The position numbers and the translations under genes were made by a program. Positions 11,201 through 20,349 of a stretch of 64,000 bases of DNA are shown in pieces (positions within the stretch are counted from its first letter, which is position 1; every line of letters starts with the position of its first letter). The notes under the pieces were generated by a model. The model ran no database searches, had not been told where the DNA came from, and saw only the letters and a program-made list of their open reading frames with translations. Source of the DNA: Granulosicoccus antarcticus IMCC3135 (GTDB taxonomy: Bacteria; Pseudomonadota; Gammaproteobacteria; Granulosicoccales; Granulosicoccaceae); assembly GCF_002215215.1 (NCBI RefSeq), contig NZ_CP018632.1, positions 1,546,501 to 1,610,500 of the forward strand, written 5' to 3'.

Positions 11201-12561
11201 GTGAACATGCTGTCCTGGTCGTCGATGACGAGCCAGACATTCGCAGTTTACTGCAGGAAATTCTTGAAGATGAAGGTTATGCGGTCTCTACAGCCGATAC
11301 CGCCGCTGCGGCCCAGGCCTGTATAGAGGAGGCGCGACCGGATCTGGTCTTGCTGGATATCTGGATGCCTGACATGGATGGCGTCACTTTGCTGAAATCG
11401 TGGAAACGGGCAGGGACTCTGGATTTTCCGGTCATCATGATCTCAGGTCACGGCACGGTGGAGACCGCCGTCGAGGCGACCCGGCACGGTGCCGTGGATT
11501 TCATCGAAAAGCCGCTGTCTCTGGCCAAATTGTTGTTGACGGTGGAAAAGGCACTGGCAGAGACATTCGTACCGGAGGGTGGCAAGGAGCCGAATTTACC
11601 TGCGACCCGACGTCTGCCATTGGCTCTGGGGGTCAGTGATTACGTCAAGTCAATGCGTAACCAGATAGACACTCAGGCAAATCGCAGTGATTCGTTGTTG
11701 CTGATTGGTGAGGCAGGTAGTGGCCGTGTGCTGTTTGCCCAGAGTGCACATGATATGAATCCTGGTATCAGCGGACGATTCATCCAGTTGCGCTGTGACA
11801 CGCTTTCATCGGCGAACGCTCATCGTGAGCTGTATGGGGATGAGAGCGCTGCAGGTGTCAGCATGGGTTTTCTCGAATCTGCGGCCGGTGGCACCTTGTT
11901 TCTGACTGACATAGAGCATCTGCCCTCAAGCGCTCAGCATTACCTGCATCAGGCTATAGAGCAGCAAGGCTTTACACGGGTTGGAGGAACCTCGCGAGTG
12001 CCCTTCAGGGCCCGGTTGGTGGCCTCATCCCGTAACGAACTGTCATTGGCGGTGCGTCAGGGCGCACTTGATGCAGCACTGGCCAGCTTGCTCAGTGATG
12101 AGACCATCCACATCAAGCCCCTGCGTGAACATCCTGAAGATATTCCGGCGCTACTGGAGGGGCTGGTTGATTGGCATGTGGCCGAAGAGGGACTGGTTTA
12201 TCGGCATTTCACCGTGGCGGCGCAGAATCGTCTGCGTAACCTGGACTGGCCAGGTAACCTTCTGGAAATGAAAAATCTGGTGCAGCGTATTCTGTTACTG
12301 GGTGGTTCGGCCGAAATAGAAGTACCTGAGGTCAACAGGGTGTTGGGCATTGTCGTTAACAGTGACACGACGGTGGCACTACGCCACGACTTGCCCTTAC
12401 GTGAGGCGCGCGCCGACTTTGAACGTCAGTATCTGTTGAGATGTCTGGCAGAAACTCAGGGAAATATCGGCGACCTGGCTAAACATGTGGGCATGGAGCG
12501 CACTCATCTCTATCGAAAACTGCGGAGTCTGGATATTGACCTCGACAAGGTTCGAGAATAA
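11197..12561 (+). CDS. NtrX-like response regulator with degenerate sigma-54 AAA+ domain
   Basis: 454 residues. The receiver domain (1-120) is complete, with phospho-acceptor Asp54 in [12 protein letters not shown] and Lys105 in IEKP. The central domain resembles the sigma-54 activator AAA+ module, but key residues are changed. Walker A reads [11 protein letters not shown], with Arg177 in place of the nucleotide-binding Lys. No GAFTGA loop is visible (the region reads [13 protein letters not shown]). Walker B reads LFLTDIEHL rather than LFLDEI. The C-terminal Fis-type helix-turn-helix is intact ([20 protein letters not shown]). I therefore expect a phosphorylation-controlled DNA-binding protein rather than a classic sigma-54 activator. 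It is the partner of the kinase encoded just before it. Confidence 0.9.
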   Translation: MSEHAVLVVDDEPDIRSLLQEILEDEGYAVSTADTAAAAQACIEEARPDLVLLDIWMPDMDGVTLLKSWKRAGTLDFPVIMISGHGTVETAVEATRHGAVDFIEKPLSLAKLLLTVEKALAETFVPEGGKEPNLPATRRLPLALGVSDYVKSMRNQIDTQANRSDSLLLIGEAGSGRVLFAQSAHDMNPGISGRFIQLRCDTLSSANAHRELYGDESAAGVSMGFLESAAGGTLFLTDIEHLPSSAQHYLHQAIEQQGFTRVGGTSRVPFRARLVASSRNELSLAVRQGALDAALASLLSDETIHIKPLREHPEDIPALLEGLVDWHVAEEGLVYRHFTVAAQNRLRNLDWPGNLLEMKNLVQRILLLGGSAEIEVPEVNRVLGIVVNSDTTVALRHDLPLREARADFERQYLLRCLAETQGNIGDLAKHVGMERTHLYRKLRSLDIDLDKVRE

Positions 12562-12582
12562 TCGGCAAGCGCAGAAAACACC

Positions 12583-13956
12583 ATGAAAATCATTGTTCTT
12601 GGAGCCGGCCAGGTCGGTCTCACCGTCGCTTATAGTCTGGCGCTGGAGGATAACGATGTCACCATCGTTGATACCAATGCGCCCATGCTGCGCGAGCTGG
12701 CAAGAAACTCCGATCTGGCAACGGTCATCGGACATGCCTCGCACCCTGAAGTCCTGCGCTCTGCAGGTGCCGAAGATGCGGACATGATTATTGCTGCAAC
12801 AGATTCGGATGAGACGAACATCGTGGCCATCCAGATCGCCTACACCCTGTTCCGGACGCCGGCCAAGATTGCGCGGATACGTTCAGCAGAATACATGCGC
12901 GAGAAGAACCTGTTCGACAACGACAATATACCCATCGATGTCATCATCAGTCCCGAGCAGTTGGTGACCGAACATATTCAGCGCATCATCGAGCATCCCG
13001 GGGCTATTCAGGTGGTTGATTTTGCCAAGGGCAAGGTACGTCTGGTAGGCATTGAAGTGCAGAAGGGGGCACCCATGGCTGGCCTCCCACTGTCAGATCT
13101 GGCCATGTTGCTGGGAGAGGTTGAAATCCGGGTTGTGGGCGTCTATCGCGGAGAGGATGTCATTATCCCCGACGGCGAGACCGTGATGAAGGTAGAGGAC
13201 ATCGTCTTTTTCATGGGTATGCGACAGCACACTGCCAAGGCGATGGCGCAGTTTCATCTCGATAGCACGCCGTGCAAGCGAGTCATGATTGCAGGTGGCG
13301 GTAATATCGGTCTGCTGCTGGCCAAGACGCTGGAGCGCCTCTATAGAGTCAAGGTCATCGAAGCTCGCGAAGATCGAGCGGAATTGTTGTCCTCTATGCT
13401 CAACAGCGCCATGGTGCTACATGGTGACGCTGCCAATCAGGAAATGCTGATCAATGAAAATATTCAGGAAATGGATGTTTTCTGCGCATTGACCAACGAT
13501 GATGAGGCAAACATTCTGTCGGCCATGCTGGCCAAGCACATGGGTGCCAGAAAGATCATGTCCCTGATCAATCGTCCCGCTTATGTCGAACTGGTAGAGC
13601 GCGACATCATTGATGTTGCCATATCGCCACAGCAGATCACCATTGGTGCGTTGCTGACCCTGATCCGTCGAGGCGACGTTGTAGCGGTGCATTCCTTGCG
13701 ACGTGGTGAGGCAGAAGCGCTGGAAGGCGTGGCGCACGGTGATGAGGAGACCTCGGTACTGGTAGGGCGTTGTATTTCAGAGTTGCCATTGCCCAAGAGT
13801 GCCAGTATCGGTGTTGTCGTACGCGGTGAGGAGGTGCTGATGGCTCATCACGATCTGGTGATCGAGCCAGAAGATCATCTGATCGTTTTGATCACCAACA
13901 AGCAACAGATCGCAGATGTGGAAAAACTTTTCCAGGTCGGCGTGACCTTCGTTTAG
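12583..13956 (+). CDS. trkA: Trk potassium transporter regulatory subunit TrkA
   Basis: 457 residues. Cytoplasmic NAD(H)-binding regulator of the Trk potassium channel. Two RCK/TrkA-N Rossmann units are seen, the first starting MKIIVLGAGQVGLTVAYSL and the second VMIAGGGNIGLLLAKTLE at about residue 232, each followed by a TrkA-C domain. Length matches the family. It lies 21 bases after the regulator gene and 12 bases before trkH, so K+ uptake is probably co-transcribed with the NtrYX-like genes. Confidence 0.97.
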   Translation: MKIIVLGAGQVGLTVAYSLALEDNDVTIVDTNAPMLRELARNSDLATVIGHASHPEVLRSAGAEDADMIIAATDSDETNIVAIQIAYTLFRTPAKIARIRSAEYMREKNLFDNDNIPIDVIISPEQLVTEHIQRIIEHPGAIQVVDFAKGKVRLVGIEVQKGAPMAGLPLSDLAMLLGEVEIRVVGVYRGEDVIIPDGETVMKVEDIVFFMGMRQHTAKAMAQFHLDSTPCKRVMIAGGGNIGLLLAKTLERLYRVKVIEAREDRAELLSSMLNSAMVLHGDAANQEMLINENIQEMDVFCALTNDDEANILSAMLAKHMGARKIMSLINRPAYVELVERDIIDVAISPQQITIGALLTLIRRGDVVAVHSLRRGEAEALEGVAHGDEETSVLVGRCISELPLPKSASIGVVVRGEEVLMAHHDLVIEPEDHLIVLITNKQQIADVEKLFQVGVTFV

Positions 13957-13968
13957 CAGAGGTCCGCC

Positions 13969-15435
13969 ATGTCAGCTATCCCTATCCAGATCAAAGTCGT
14001 GCAGCGAGTCGTCGGCATCTTGCTGGCGATGTTCAGTGTCACCTTCGTTACGCCCGTTATCGTGGGGCTGCTCTATCGTGACCCTCTCAATTCCATTACA
14101 CCGTTTTTCGAAGCCTTTGCTGCAACCATGCTGGTCGGTCTGTTACTGGCGTTGCCGGTCAGGTCGCACAAGGGGAAGCTGCGTCTGCGGGACGGTTTTC
14201 TGGTTGTTGTGCTGTTCTGGGCGGTACTGGGAATATTCGGTGGTTTGCCGTTTTATCTGTACACCCCGCTGGATCTGACCGTAGGCGCAGCCATTTTCGA
14301 ATCCATGTCCGGGTTGACGACCACGGGTGCGACGGTGATTCTCGGTCTGGACCTGCTGCCACGTTCGATACTGTTCTATCGCCAGCAGATGCAGTGGTTC
14401 GGTGGCATGGGAATCATCGTGCTGGCCATTGCTGTTCTGCCCATGCTGGGTGTGGGCGGGCAGGCTTTGTTCAAGGCCGAGACGCCGGGTCTCAACAAGG
14501 AAAAACTGACACCCCGTATTGCTGGTACCGCCAAGGCACTCTGGTACATCTACCTGGGTTTGACGGTGGTCTGTGCACTAGCCTACTGGGCTGCTGGTAT
14601 GACAGGGTTCGATGCTATTTCACACAGTTTCTCAACGGTTGCGATTGGTGGTTTCTCCACCCATGACAGCAGCATCGGGTATTTTGACAGCACCATGATC
14701 GAGATGATTGCCGTGATCTTCATGCTGATATCCGGCGTGAATTTCGGTCTTCACTTCACCGCCGCCAGGCAAATTAATTTCAAGCACTACTGGCGCGACG
14801 AAGAGTTCCGAGCCTATGTGATTATCGCGCTTGTATTAACGGTGGTTACCGCCTCCTATCTGTTTCTGACCGAAACTTCAGACTGGAAAATCTCACTCCG
14901 AAATGCCCTTTTCCACGTTGTCTCCATTGGTACGACGACGGGATTTACCTCTGAAGAATATTTCAACTGGCCCGGTTTTTTGCCAGTGCTACTGTTGTTT
15001 GCAAGCTTCATCGGTGGTTGTGCCGGTTCTACAGGTGGCGGTATGAAGGTCATTCGTGTCTTGCTGCTCTTCAAGCAGGGACAGCGCGAAATGGGACGAC
15101 TGTTGCATCCTCACGCAACCATCATGGTCAAGGTGGGGGGCATGACCCTGCCTAATCGCATGATCGATGTCGTCTGGGGTTTCTTTGCCAGTTATGTGGC
15201 CTTGCTGGCCATCATGCTGCTGTTATTGATGGCAGCGGGTCTGGACCAGGAAAGTGCGTTCTCTGCAGTGGTGGCCTGTTTGAACAATCTGGGTCCGGGC
15301 CTGGGAACGGTCGCTGCCAATTATTCCAGCCTCGGAGATTTCTCCCTGTATGTGCTGAGTATCGCCATGCTCTTCGGTCGTCTGGAAATATTCACCATGT
15401 TGGTGTTGTTTACACCGGCTTTCTGGCGACAATAG
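13969..15435 (+). CDS. trkH: Trk potassium uptake channel subunit TrkH
   Basis: 488 residues, strongly hydrophobic, with the repeated M1-P-M2 layout of Trk/Ktr/HKT channels. Selectivity-filter-like segments are visible: SGLTTTGATVI, FSTVAIGGFST, GTTTGFTS and LNNLGPGLG. Inner-membrane channel that works with TrkA to import K+, important in osmotic adjustment. Start ATG 12 bases after trkA. Confidence 0.96.
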   Translation: MSAIPIQIKVVQRVVGILLAMFSVTFVTPVIVGLLYRDPLNSITPFFEAFAATMLVGLLLALPVRSHKGKLRLRDGFLVVVLFWAVLGIFGGLPFYLYTPLDLTVGAAIFESMSGLTTTGATVILGLDLLPRSILFYRQQMQWFGGMGIIVLAIAVLPMLGVGGQALFKAETPGLNKEKLTPRIAGTAKALWYIYLGLTVVCALAYWAAGMTGFDAISHSFSTVAIGGFSTHDSSIGYFDSTMIEMIAVIFMLISGVNFGLHFTAARQINFKHYWRDEEFRAYVIIALVLTVVTASYLFLTETSDWKISLRNALFHVVSIGTTTGFTSEEYFNWPGFLPVLLLFASFIGGCAGSTGGGMKVIRVLLLFKQGQREMGRLLHPHATIMVKVGGMTLPNRMIDVVWGFFASYVALLAIMLLLLMAAGLDQESAFSAVVACLNNLGPGLGTVAANYSSLGDFSLYVLSIAMLFGRLEIFTMLVLFTPAFWRQ

Positions 15436-15450
15436 GGCAGGGCTTCCGGG

Positions 15451-16011
15451 ATGAGTGAGATCAGCAGTAAGTGGAATGAGCGATATGCGAACTCAGGGCA
15501 TCCACTGCCGGCGGTGGCGGATGTACTACTAAAGGGAGAGCACTGGTTGCCCGGCACAGCGAGTGAGCGGCCATCCATGGCAGCACTTGATCTGGCTTGT
15601 GGTCGAGCGGCTAACGGCGAATGGTTGGCTCAACGTGGGTTCCACGTGAGCGCCTGGGATATCAGCAAGAATGCCATCGCTGATATCCAGCAACGTCCGG
15701 CATCCCGGGTGGCTGTTGCTCAGGTACGCGATCTTGAAAAACAACCTCCGTTGCCACACAGTTTTGATGTCATCATCGTGTGTCGATTTCTTGATCGCAC
15801 GCTGTGTCAGGCTATTTGCGAGGCGCTGAAGCCCGGCGGCATTCTGTTCTACCAGACATTCACACACGGGCTGTCCAATCCGGATTTTCTGCTGAGAAGT
15901 AACGAGCTGCTGAGTCTTTTCGCCAGCCTCTCGATTCTTGAGTACCATGAGCCAGAGCCGGACGAGTCTGGTAAAGCCGAGGCCCGGTTGATTGCGCGTC
16001 GACAGGATTGA
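15451..16011 (+). CDS. Class I SAM-dependent methyltransferase (TehB-like)
   Basis: 186 residues. Opening KWNERYANSGHPLPAVADVL and SAM-binding motif I ALDLACGRAANGEWLA are typical of small TehB-like or UbiE-like methyltransferases, with DVIIVCRFLDRTL as post-motif. The substrate cannot be read from the sequence. It follows trkH by 15 bases and is probably part of the same transcript. Confidence 0.8.
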   Translation: MSEISSKWNERYANSGHPLPAVADVLLKGEHWLPGTASERPSMAALDLACGRAANGEWLAQRGFHVSAWDISKNAIADIQQRPASRVAVAQVRDLEKQPPLPHSFDVIIVCRFLDRTLCQAICEALKPGGILFYQTFTHGLSNPDFLLRSNELLSLFASLSILEYHEPEPDESGKAEARLIARRQD

Positions 16012-16070
16012 CAGTCTGTAAAGCACGCTCCAATTAGAAATTCCAATCAAGTCATGGGAGTAAAGAGTCA

Positions 16071-16394
16071 ATGAGTCAGACTGAAATGTTTGAAGCCATG
16101 TTGGCACGAGGGCAGGATAACGAAATGCTGCGCTACACCCTCGGCAATGCCTATTTTGCAGAAAGTGAATTTGGCAAGTCCATCGAACACCTGCAGCAGG
16201 CTGTTTTGCTGAAGCCGGACTATTCAGCCGCCTGGCGTGTGTTGGGAAGGGCGCTGGCTGGGGATGGACAATTGCAAGAGGCAAAGTCCGCGTTCGATCA
16301 GGGTGAAAAGGTGGCCGAAGCCAATGGCGATATACAGGCTGCCAAAGAGATCAATGTATTCCGCAAACGAGTGCTGAAAGCTCTGGATGAATGA
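16071..16394 (+). CDS. Small TPR protein
   Basis: 107 residues with about two tetratricopeptide repeats: LRYTLGNAYFAESEFGKSIE and YSAAWRVLGRALAGDGQLQE followed by AKSAFDQGEKVAEANGD. No signal peptide, so cytoplasmic. GGAG lies about 13 bases upstream of the ATG. Probably a protein-interaction module; partner unknown. It is the last gene before the perfect inverted repeat at 16405-16437 and so probably the end of the def operon. Confidence 0.8.
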   Translation: MSQTEMFEAMLARGQDNEMLRYTLGNAYFAESEFGKSIEHLQQAVLLKPDYSAAWRVLGRALAGDGQLQEAKSAFDQGEKVAEANGDIQAAKEINVFRKRVLKALDE

Positions 16395-16404
16395 GCCAGT
16401 AGCG

Positions 16405-16437
16405 GTCTCGTCAGAAATTCAGAATTTCTGACGAGAC
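16405..16437. terminator. Perfect 16-bp inverted repeat, likely terminator between convergent genes
   Basis: Two 16-base arms (GTCTCGTCAGAAATTC and its exact reverse complement) flank one central A. It starts 10 bases after the TPR gene stop and 32 bases before the end of the converging DUF1127 gene. There is no T-run on either side, so it is not a textbook intrinsic terminator. It may act as a bidirectional end-of-transcript hairpin or protect 3' ends. Confidence 0.6.
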
Positions 16438-16469
16438 TGTGGCAGTACTACTGGATTGAGTGGTTGGCA

Positions 16470-16829
16470 TCAGGCCGCTTTTTGCCGTTGATCTGCAACA
16501 ACACCTGCACGTCCGGATTCAACAGATTGCTCGATCGTGCCGCGAGTGATACCCAGGTCGGCCAACTCTGCATCGTTGAGAGATTTCAAGTCGGTAATAG
16601 CCTGAGCACGTGACTTCAGTGCCGGGTTGCCATATGACGATGCATCCTGCGCCTCCATGGTGCGCCATGGCCATGCGCTGACACCTTCTTGCAGTAATCC
16701 TCGTGAAAAACCGCTATCTGCCAGCATGCGATCATCACAACGCAAAAGGTGCTCTCGGGCTAAAATGCGTCCACGAAGGGTCATATAACGTTCATAACCC
16801 TGTGCCATATTCTTGAATACCTTGAACAT
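16470..16829 (-). CDS. DUF1127-like protein with two motif copies
   Basis: 119 residues. Two segments resemble the short DUF1127 (YjiS-like) motif: HLLRCDDRMLADSGFSRGLL (about 27-46) and LKSLNDAELADLGITRGTIE (about 81-100). DUF1127 proteins are usually under 80 residues with one copy; some small alphaproteobacterial members bind RNA and affect phosphate or sRNA-related regulation. The start ATG has AGGAGA about 6 bases upstream. It faces the end of the long operon and is probably transcribed alone. Function not known. Confidence 0.75.
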   Translation of the reverse strand: MFKVFKNMAQGYERYMTLRGRILAREHLLRCDDRMLADSGFSRGLLQEGVSAWPWRTMEAQDASSYGNPALKSRAQAITDLKSLNDAELADLGITRGTIEQSVESGRAGVVADQRQKAA

Positions 16830-17071
16830 GTGTCTCTCCTGATAAGCTGCATGAATAATGTTTCATCAATCCAGACCCGTTCTGCTTACACACTGTCCTG
16901 ATATGGCAATGAAACCTGCCTGACCGAGCACAAGGCCGTTATATCAGTAAGCAATGCAGTTAGCTTCGTGTCGCAATTGACTTGGGATCAATCTATGCAT
17001 TACTACTCACACTGACAAACGACATTTTCTTTTGGTACCTGGTAGTAGAACTAAGGGTTCGTGAATAAACT

Positions 17072-18016
17072 ATGGCAGGACCACTTCCATTAAACGCGCT
17101 GAACGCCTTTGAAGTTGCGGCGCGGCACGAAAGCTTCAGTAAGGCGGCGGAGGAATTGAACGTCACTCCGGCAGCAATAAGTCAGCAGATACGCATGCTT
17201 GAGGAGTTACTTGGCGTACAGTTGTTCCATCGGCTCAATAGAGGGTTGGCTCTGACGGATGCGGGCAAGTCCGGATTGAGCAAACTGCAACATGGGTTTC
17301 AGAGCGTCACTGAGGCCGTTCAGCAGATTCAATCCGAGCAGTCTCAGAGCTTGAATGTCTGGATGGCACCATCATTTGCTTCCAAATGGCTGATGCCGCG
17401 TATGCATCGGTTTGTCGAAAAGCATCCGTCCATCGATTTGCGAATTTCGGCAAGCGTGGAGTTGGTGGACACCAGTGCATCGGCCCCCTCACTCAGTGAA
17501 GACATTTTGCACAGGCACGACATTGATGTCGCCATACGCTTTGGCAGTGGCAACTACCCGGGCTGCCGGGTTGAAAAATTGATGGACGTGACCGCTCTGC
17601 CCATGTGCAGTCCGAGCCTGCTGGAAGACAGTAGCAGGCCACTGCGATGCCCGGAGGATCTTGCCGGACACACATTACTGCACGACGAAACGCCCTACGA
17701 GGGACGTCCTGACTGGTCTGGCTGGCTGGACGCTGTCGGGGTAACGTCGGTGGACGGAACCCGTGGCTTGCGGTTCAACCGGGTATCCCTGGCACTAGCC
17801 GCAGCTGTAGAAGCGCAAGGGGTAGTACTGAGTCTGGAGCAGTTGGCGGCGAACGACCTGGAAAAGGGGCGACTGGTGATTCCATTCGAACATCGGGTGA
17901 AGCTGACCCATGCCTATCACTGCATCAGCCTTGAACATACAGAGGATGATGAACGCGTACGGACTTTCAAGGAGTGGCTGTTCGAAGAAGCCTCGAACAT
18001 GAAGACCACAGGTTGA
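17072..18016 (+). CDS. LysR-type regulator, GcvA-like
   Basis: 314 residues. The N-terminal winged helix-turn-helix is PLNALNAFEVAARHESFSKA followed by AEELNVTPAAISQQIRMLEE, very close in style to GcvA-like regulators. The C-terminal effector domain (about 90-300) is of periplasmic-binding type. It is upstream of and co-directional with the LhgO-like oxidoreductase (43-bp gap), which it may control. A 242-bp spacer separates it from the divergent DUF1127 gene; no clear T-N11-A operator was identified by eye. Confidence 0.88.
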   Translation: MAGPLPLNALNAFEVAARHESFSKAAEELNVTPAAISQQIRMLEELLGVQLFHRLNRGLALTDAGKSGLSKLQHGFQSVTEAVQQIQSEQSQSLNVWMAPSFASKWLMPRMHRFVEKHPSIDLRISASVELVDTSASAPSLSEDILHRHDIDVAIRFGSGNYPGCRVEKLMDVTALPMCSPSLLEDSSRPLRCPEDLAGHTLLHDETPYEGRPDWSGWLDAVGVTSVDGTRGLRFNRVSLALAAAVEAQGVVLSLEQLAANDLEKGRLVIPFEHRVKLTHAYHCISLEHTEDDERVRTFKEWLFEEASNMKTTG

Positions 18017-18059
18017 TCTGCTAAGATCAGCAGCCCGATTCAAGGACTCAGGCTGAGAC

Positions 18060-19172
18060 GTGGATACTGATTGCGAATGTATCGTCATTGGCGCTGGTGT
18101 TGTCGGGCTTGCCATCGCGGCAAAGTTGGCCGCGGCAGGTCGAGACGTTCTGGTGCTGGAAGGTGAGGCGCACTTCGGCACCATCACCAGCGCCCGCAAC
18201 TCCGAAGTCATTCATGCCGGTATCTATTACCCGGCTGGCAGCCTGAAGGCAAGACTCTGTGTTGAGGGCCGTGATGCCCTGTATCGCTATTGCGCTGATC
18301 ATCAGATCGAACACGCACAATGTGGCAAGCTCATCGTGGCAACGTCCACCAGTCAGCTTGAGCAGCTGGAGTCAATTCAGCAGCGAGCACTGGTCAACGG
18401 CGTTTCTGATATTCGCCTGCTTGCTGCGGAAGAGGCCATGTCCATGGAGCCGCAGCTGAAGTGTCTGGGGGCTTTGCACTCACCGTCGACTGGCATCATT
18501 GACACCCATGGGCTGATGCTCTCATTGCTGGGAGAGGGGGAGCGCTTTGGTGCCGCACTGGCCACGCATTCGCCGGTGGCAAGCATGTCCCATGATGTTG
18601 CCAGTGGTGTCTATACCGTGAACGTTGTCGGTGAAAATGCCATGTCACTGACCACACGCCATGTCATCAATGCAGCTGGTCACGGTGCCTGCGCCCTGGC
18701 AGCTCCACTGCTGGCTAGCACCTCACAAGCCAAGGTGACACCGGTTCTGAGCAAGGGAAACTATTTCCGGCTATCCGGCAAAGCGCCTTTCAGTCGCCTG
18801 ATCTATCCCGTACCGGAGCAGGGTGGTCTGGGTGTACACATCACCATCGATCTGGGTGGGCAGGCGCGTTTTGGTCCGGACGTCGAGCCCGTCAACGAAG
18901 AAAACTATTCAGTGGATCCAGCCCGGTCAGCTGGATTCTATGCCGCGGTGCGCGAATACTGGCCCGGCTTGCCGGATGATTCTCTGGCGCCGGACTATGC
19001 AGGCATTCGTCCCAAGATCGAAGTGGATGGCGAGCTGTATACCGATTTCATGATTCAGTCACCGGCAGACCACGGCATGCCCGGTCTGATCAACCTGTTT
19101 GGCGTGGAATCACCTGGGTTGACTGCCTGTCTGGCTATTGCAGATGACGTGCATCGCCTGATGCCGGATTAA
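18060..19172 (+). CDS. FAD-dependent oxidoreductase, L-2-hydroxyglutarate oxidase (LhgO)-like
   Basis: 370 residues, GTG start. DAO-type fold with FAD motif CIVIGAGVVGLAIAAKLAAA and the LhgO-like stretches ARNSEVIHAGIYYPAGSLKA, CGKLIVATS and STGIIDTHGLM. Family members oxidise L-2-hydroxyglutarate or similar 2-hydroxyacids. The C-terminus (DYAGIRPKIEV, HGMPGLINLFGVESPGLT) closes the FAD site. It could also be a related D-amino-acid or glycine oxidase, but the IHAGIYYP stretch favours the LhgO branch. Follows a LysR gene and converges on the ABC ATPase gene (4-bp gap). Confidence 0.82.
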   Translation: MDTDCECIVIGAGVVGLAIAAKLAAAGRDVLVLEGEAHFGTITSARNSEVIHAGIYYPAGSLKARLCVEGRDALYRYCADHQIEHAQCGKLIVATSTSQLEQLESIQQRALVNGVSDIRLLAAEEAMSMEPQLKCLGALHSPSTGIIDTHGLMLSLLGEGERFGAALATHSPVASMSHDVASGVYTVNVVGENAMSLTTRHVINAAGHGACALAAPLLASTSQAKVTPVLSKGNYFRLSGKAPFSRLIYPVPEQGGLGVHITIDLGGQARFGPDVEPVNEENYSVDPARSAGFYAAVREYWPGLPDDSLAPDYAGIRPKIEVDGELYTDFMIQSPADHGMPGLINLFGVESPGLTACLAIADDVHRLMPD

Positions 19173-19176
19173 CACT

Positions 19177-20238
19177 TCAGCTAAAGGCGTTGTCCTGACG
19201 CTCGAAGATGACCAGGTGATCCAGCTGCAGACGAATACCGAACTCTTCACCGACGGGATGATTATGGTGAGAGGGGGCCAGGCACAATAAACGCGTATTA
19301 CCCGGCATTCGTAGTGTGTAAAGGTGATCAGCGCCCCGAAAATCACGTGCCACCACTGTTGCCTTGTTGGGGCTCTGGTCGTCGTGAAGAATATCGTCTG
19401 GTCGCACCAGTAACTCAATCAGGGTGCCTGATGGCAGATCTTCACTGAGCTCTCCCTGGATGATACCCAGTTCGGTCTGTATGACGTTGTCTTCCAGCGT
19501 GTTGCCACACAGAAAGACACCCTCGCCAATGAAGTCGGCAACAAACCGGTCTGAGGGGGTGTGGTACAGGCTATAGGCATCGTCCCACTGGCGCAGCCGA
19601 CCTTCGGACACCACACCTATATGGTCGGCAATGGCAAATGCCTCGAATTGATCATGGGTGACCAGAACCGCAGTAATGCCATCGCGTTTGAGGATTTCGC
19701 GCACCTCGTGAGCCAGCTGTACGCGACGTTCTGTGTCCTGGCTGCTGAACGGCTCATCCAGCAGCAGCACTGGTGGCCGGGGTGCCATGGCTCGTATCAA
19801 GGCAACCCGTTGCTGTTGTCCGCCGGATAGCTGATGAGGATAGGCATTGGCGTAGTCCTGCATGCTGACCAGATCAAGTAGTTCATTGACCCGTTGGTCT
19901 GTCTCTTTACGCGTCCGGCCATTGATGCCAAAGGCGACATTCTTGCGAACTGTCATGTGCGGGAACAGCGCCAGGTCCTGAAAGACCATGCCCACACGCC
20001 TTTGCTCGGGAGAGGCCTGGGTTTCAGAATTGGCGACAAGCTCGCCGGCGATGGATAGTTTGCCGGCGGAAGGGGCCTGAAAGCCGCCAATGGTGCGCAG
20101 CAGGGTGGTCTTGCCACAGCCACTGGGGCCTAGCAGGCAACCAATGTCACCTGGTTTCAGGGAAAATGACACATCATCGATGATACGAGTACCATCGATA
20201 TCGACATATATGTGTTCTAGTTCTAGCTGATTTTCCAT
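19177..20238 (-). CDS. ABC transporter ATP-binding protein, FbpC/PotA type
   Basis: 353 residues from the ATG at 20238 (MENQLELEHI); a longer frame to 20292 is unlikely because it would run close to glnE. Walker A GPSGCGKTTLLR, Q-loop FQDLALFPHMT, signature LSGGQQQRVALIRAMAPRP and Walker B VLLLDEPFSSQD are intact, and a TOBE-like domain follows (about 240-345). Ferric-iron and polyamine/thiosulfate importers use such subunits. No permease or binding-protein gene is adjacent, so this ATPase is an orphan in this window and its substrate is not assignable. Confidence 0.88.
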   Translation of the reverse strand: MENQLELEHIYVDIDGTRIIDDVSFSLKPGDIGCLLGPSGCGKTTLLRTIGGFQAPSAGKLSIAGELVANSETQASPEQRRVGMVFQDLALFPHMTVRKNVAFGINGRTRKETDQRVNELLDLVSMQDYANAYPHQLSGGQQQRVALIRAMAPRPPVLLLDEPFSSQDTERRVQLAHEVREILKRDGITAVLVTHDQFEAFAIADHIGVVSEGRLRQWDDAYSLYHTPSDRFVADFIGEGVFLCGNTLEDNVIQTELGIIQGELSEDLPSGTLIELLVRPDDILHDDQSPNKATVVARDFRGADHLYTLRMPGNTRLLCLAPSHHNHPVGEEFGIRLQLDHLVIFERQDNAFS

Positions 20239-20349
20239 GGCCCGAATGATAACCCAAGCTTGGCAAAAGGTTCTGCCTGGCATTTCCATCATCCGGGGTA
20301 CCCGAAGGCTGTAAAGAGGCGAGTAGCGACAGTGCGCAGCGATTATTCA

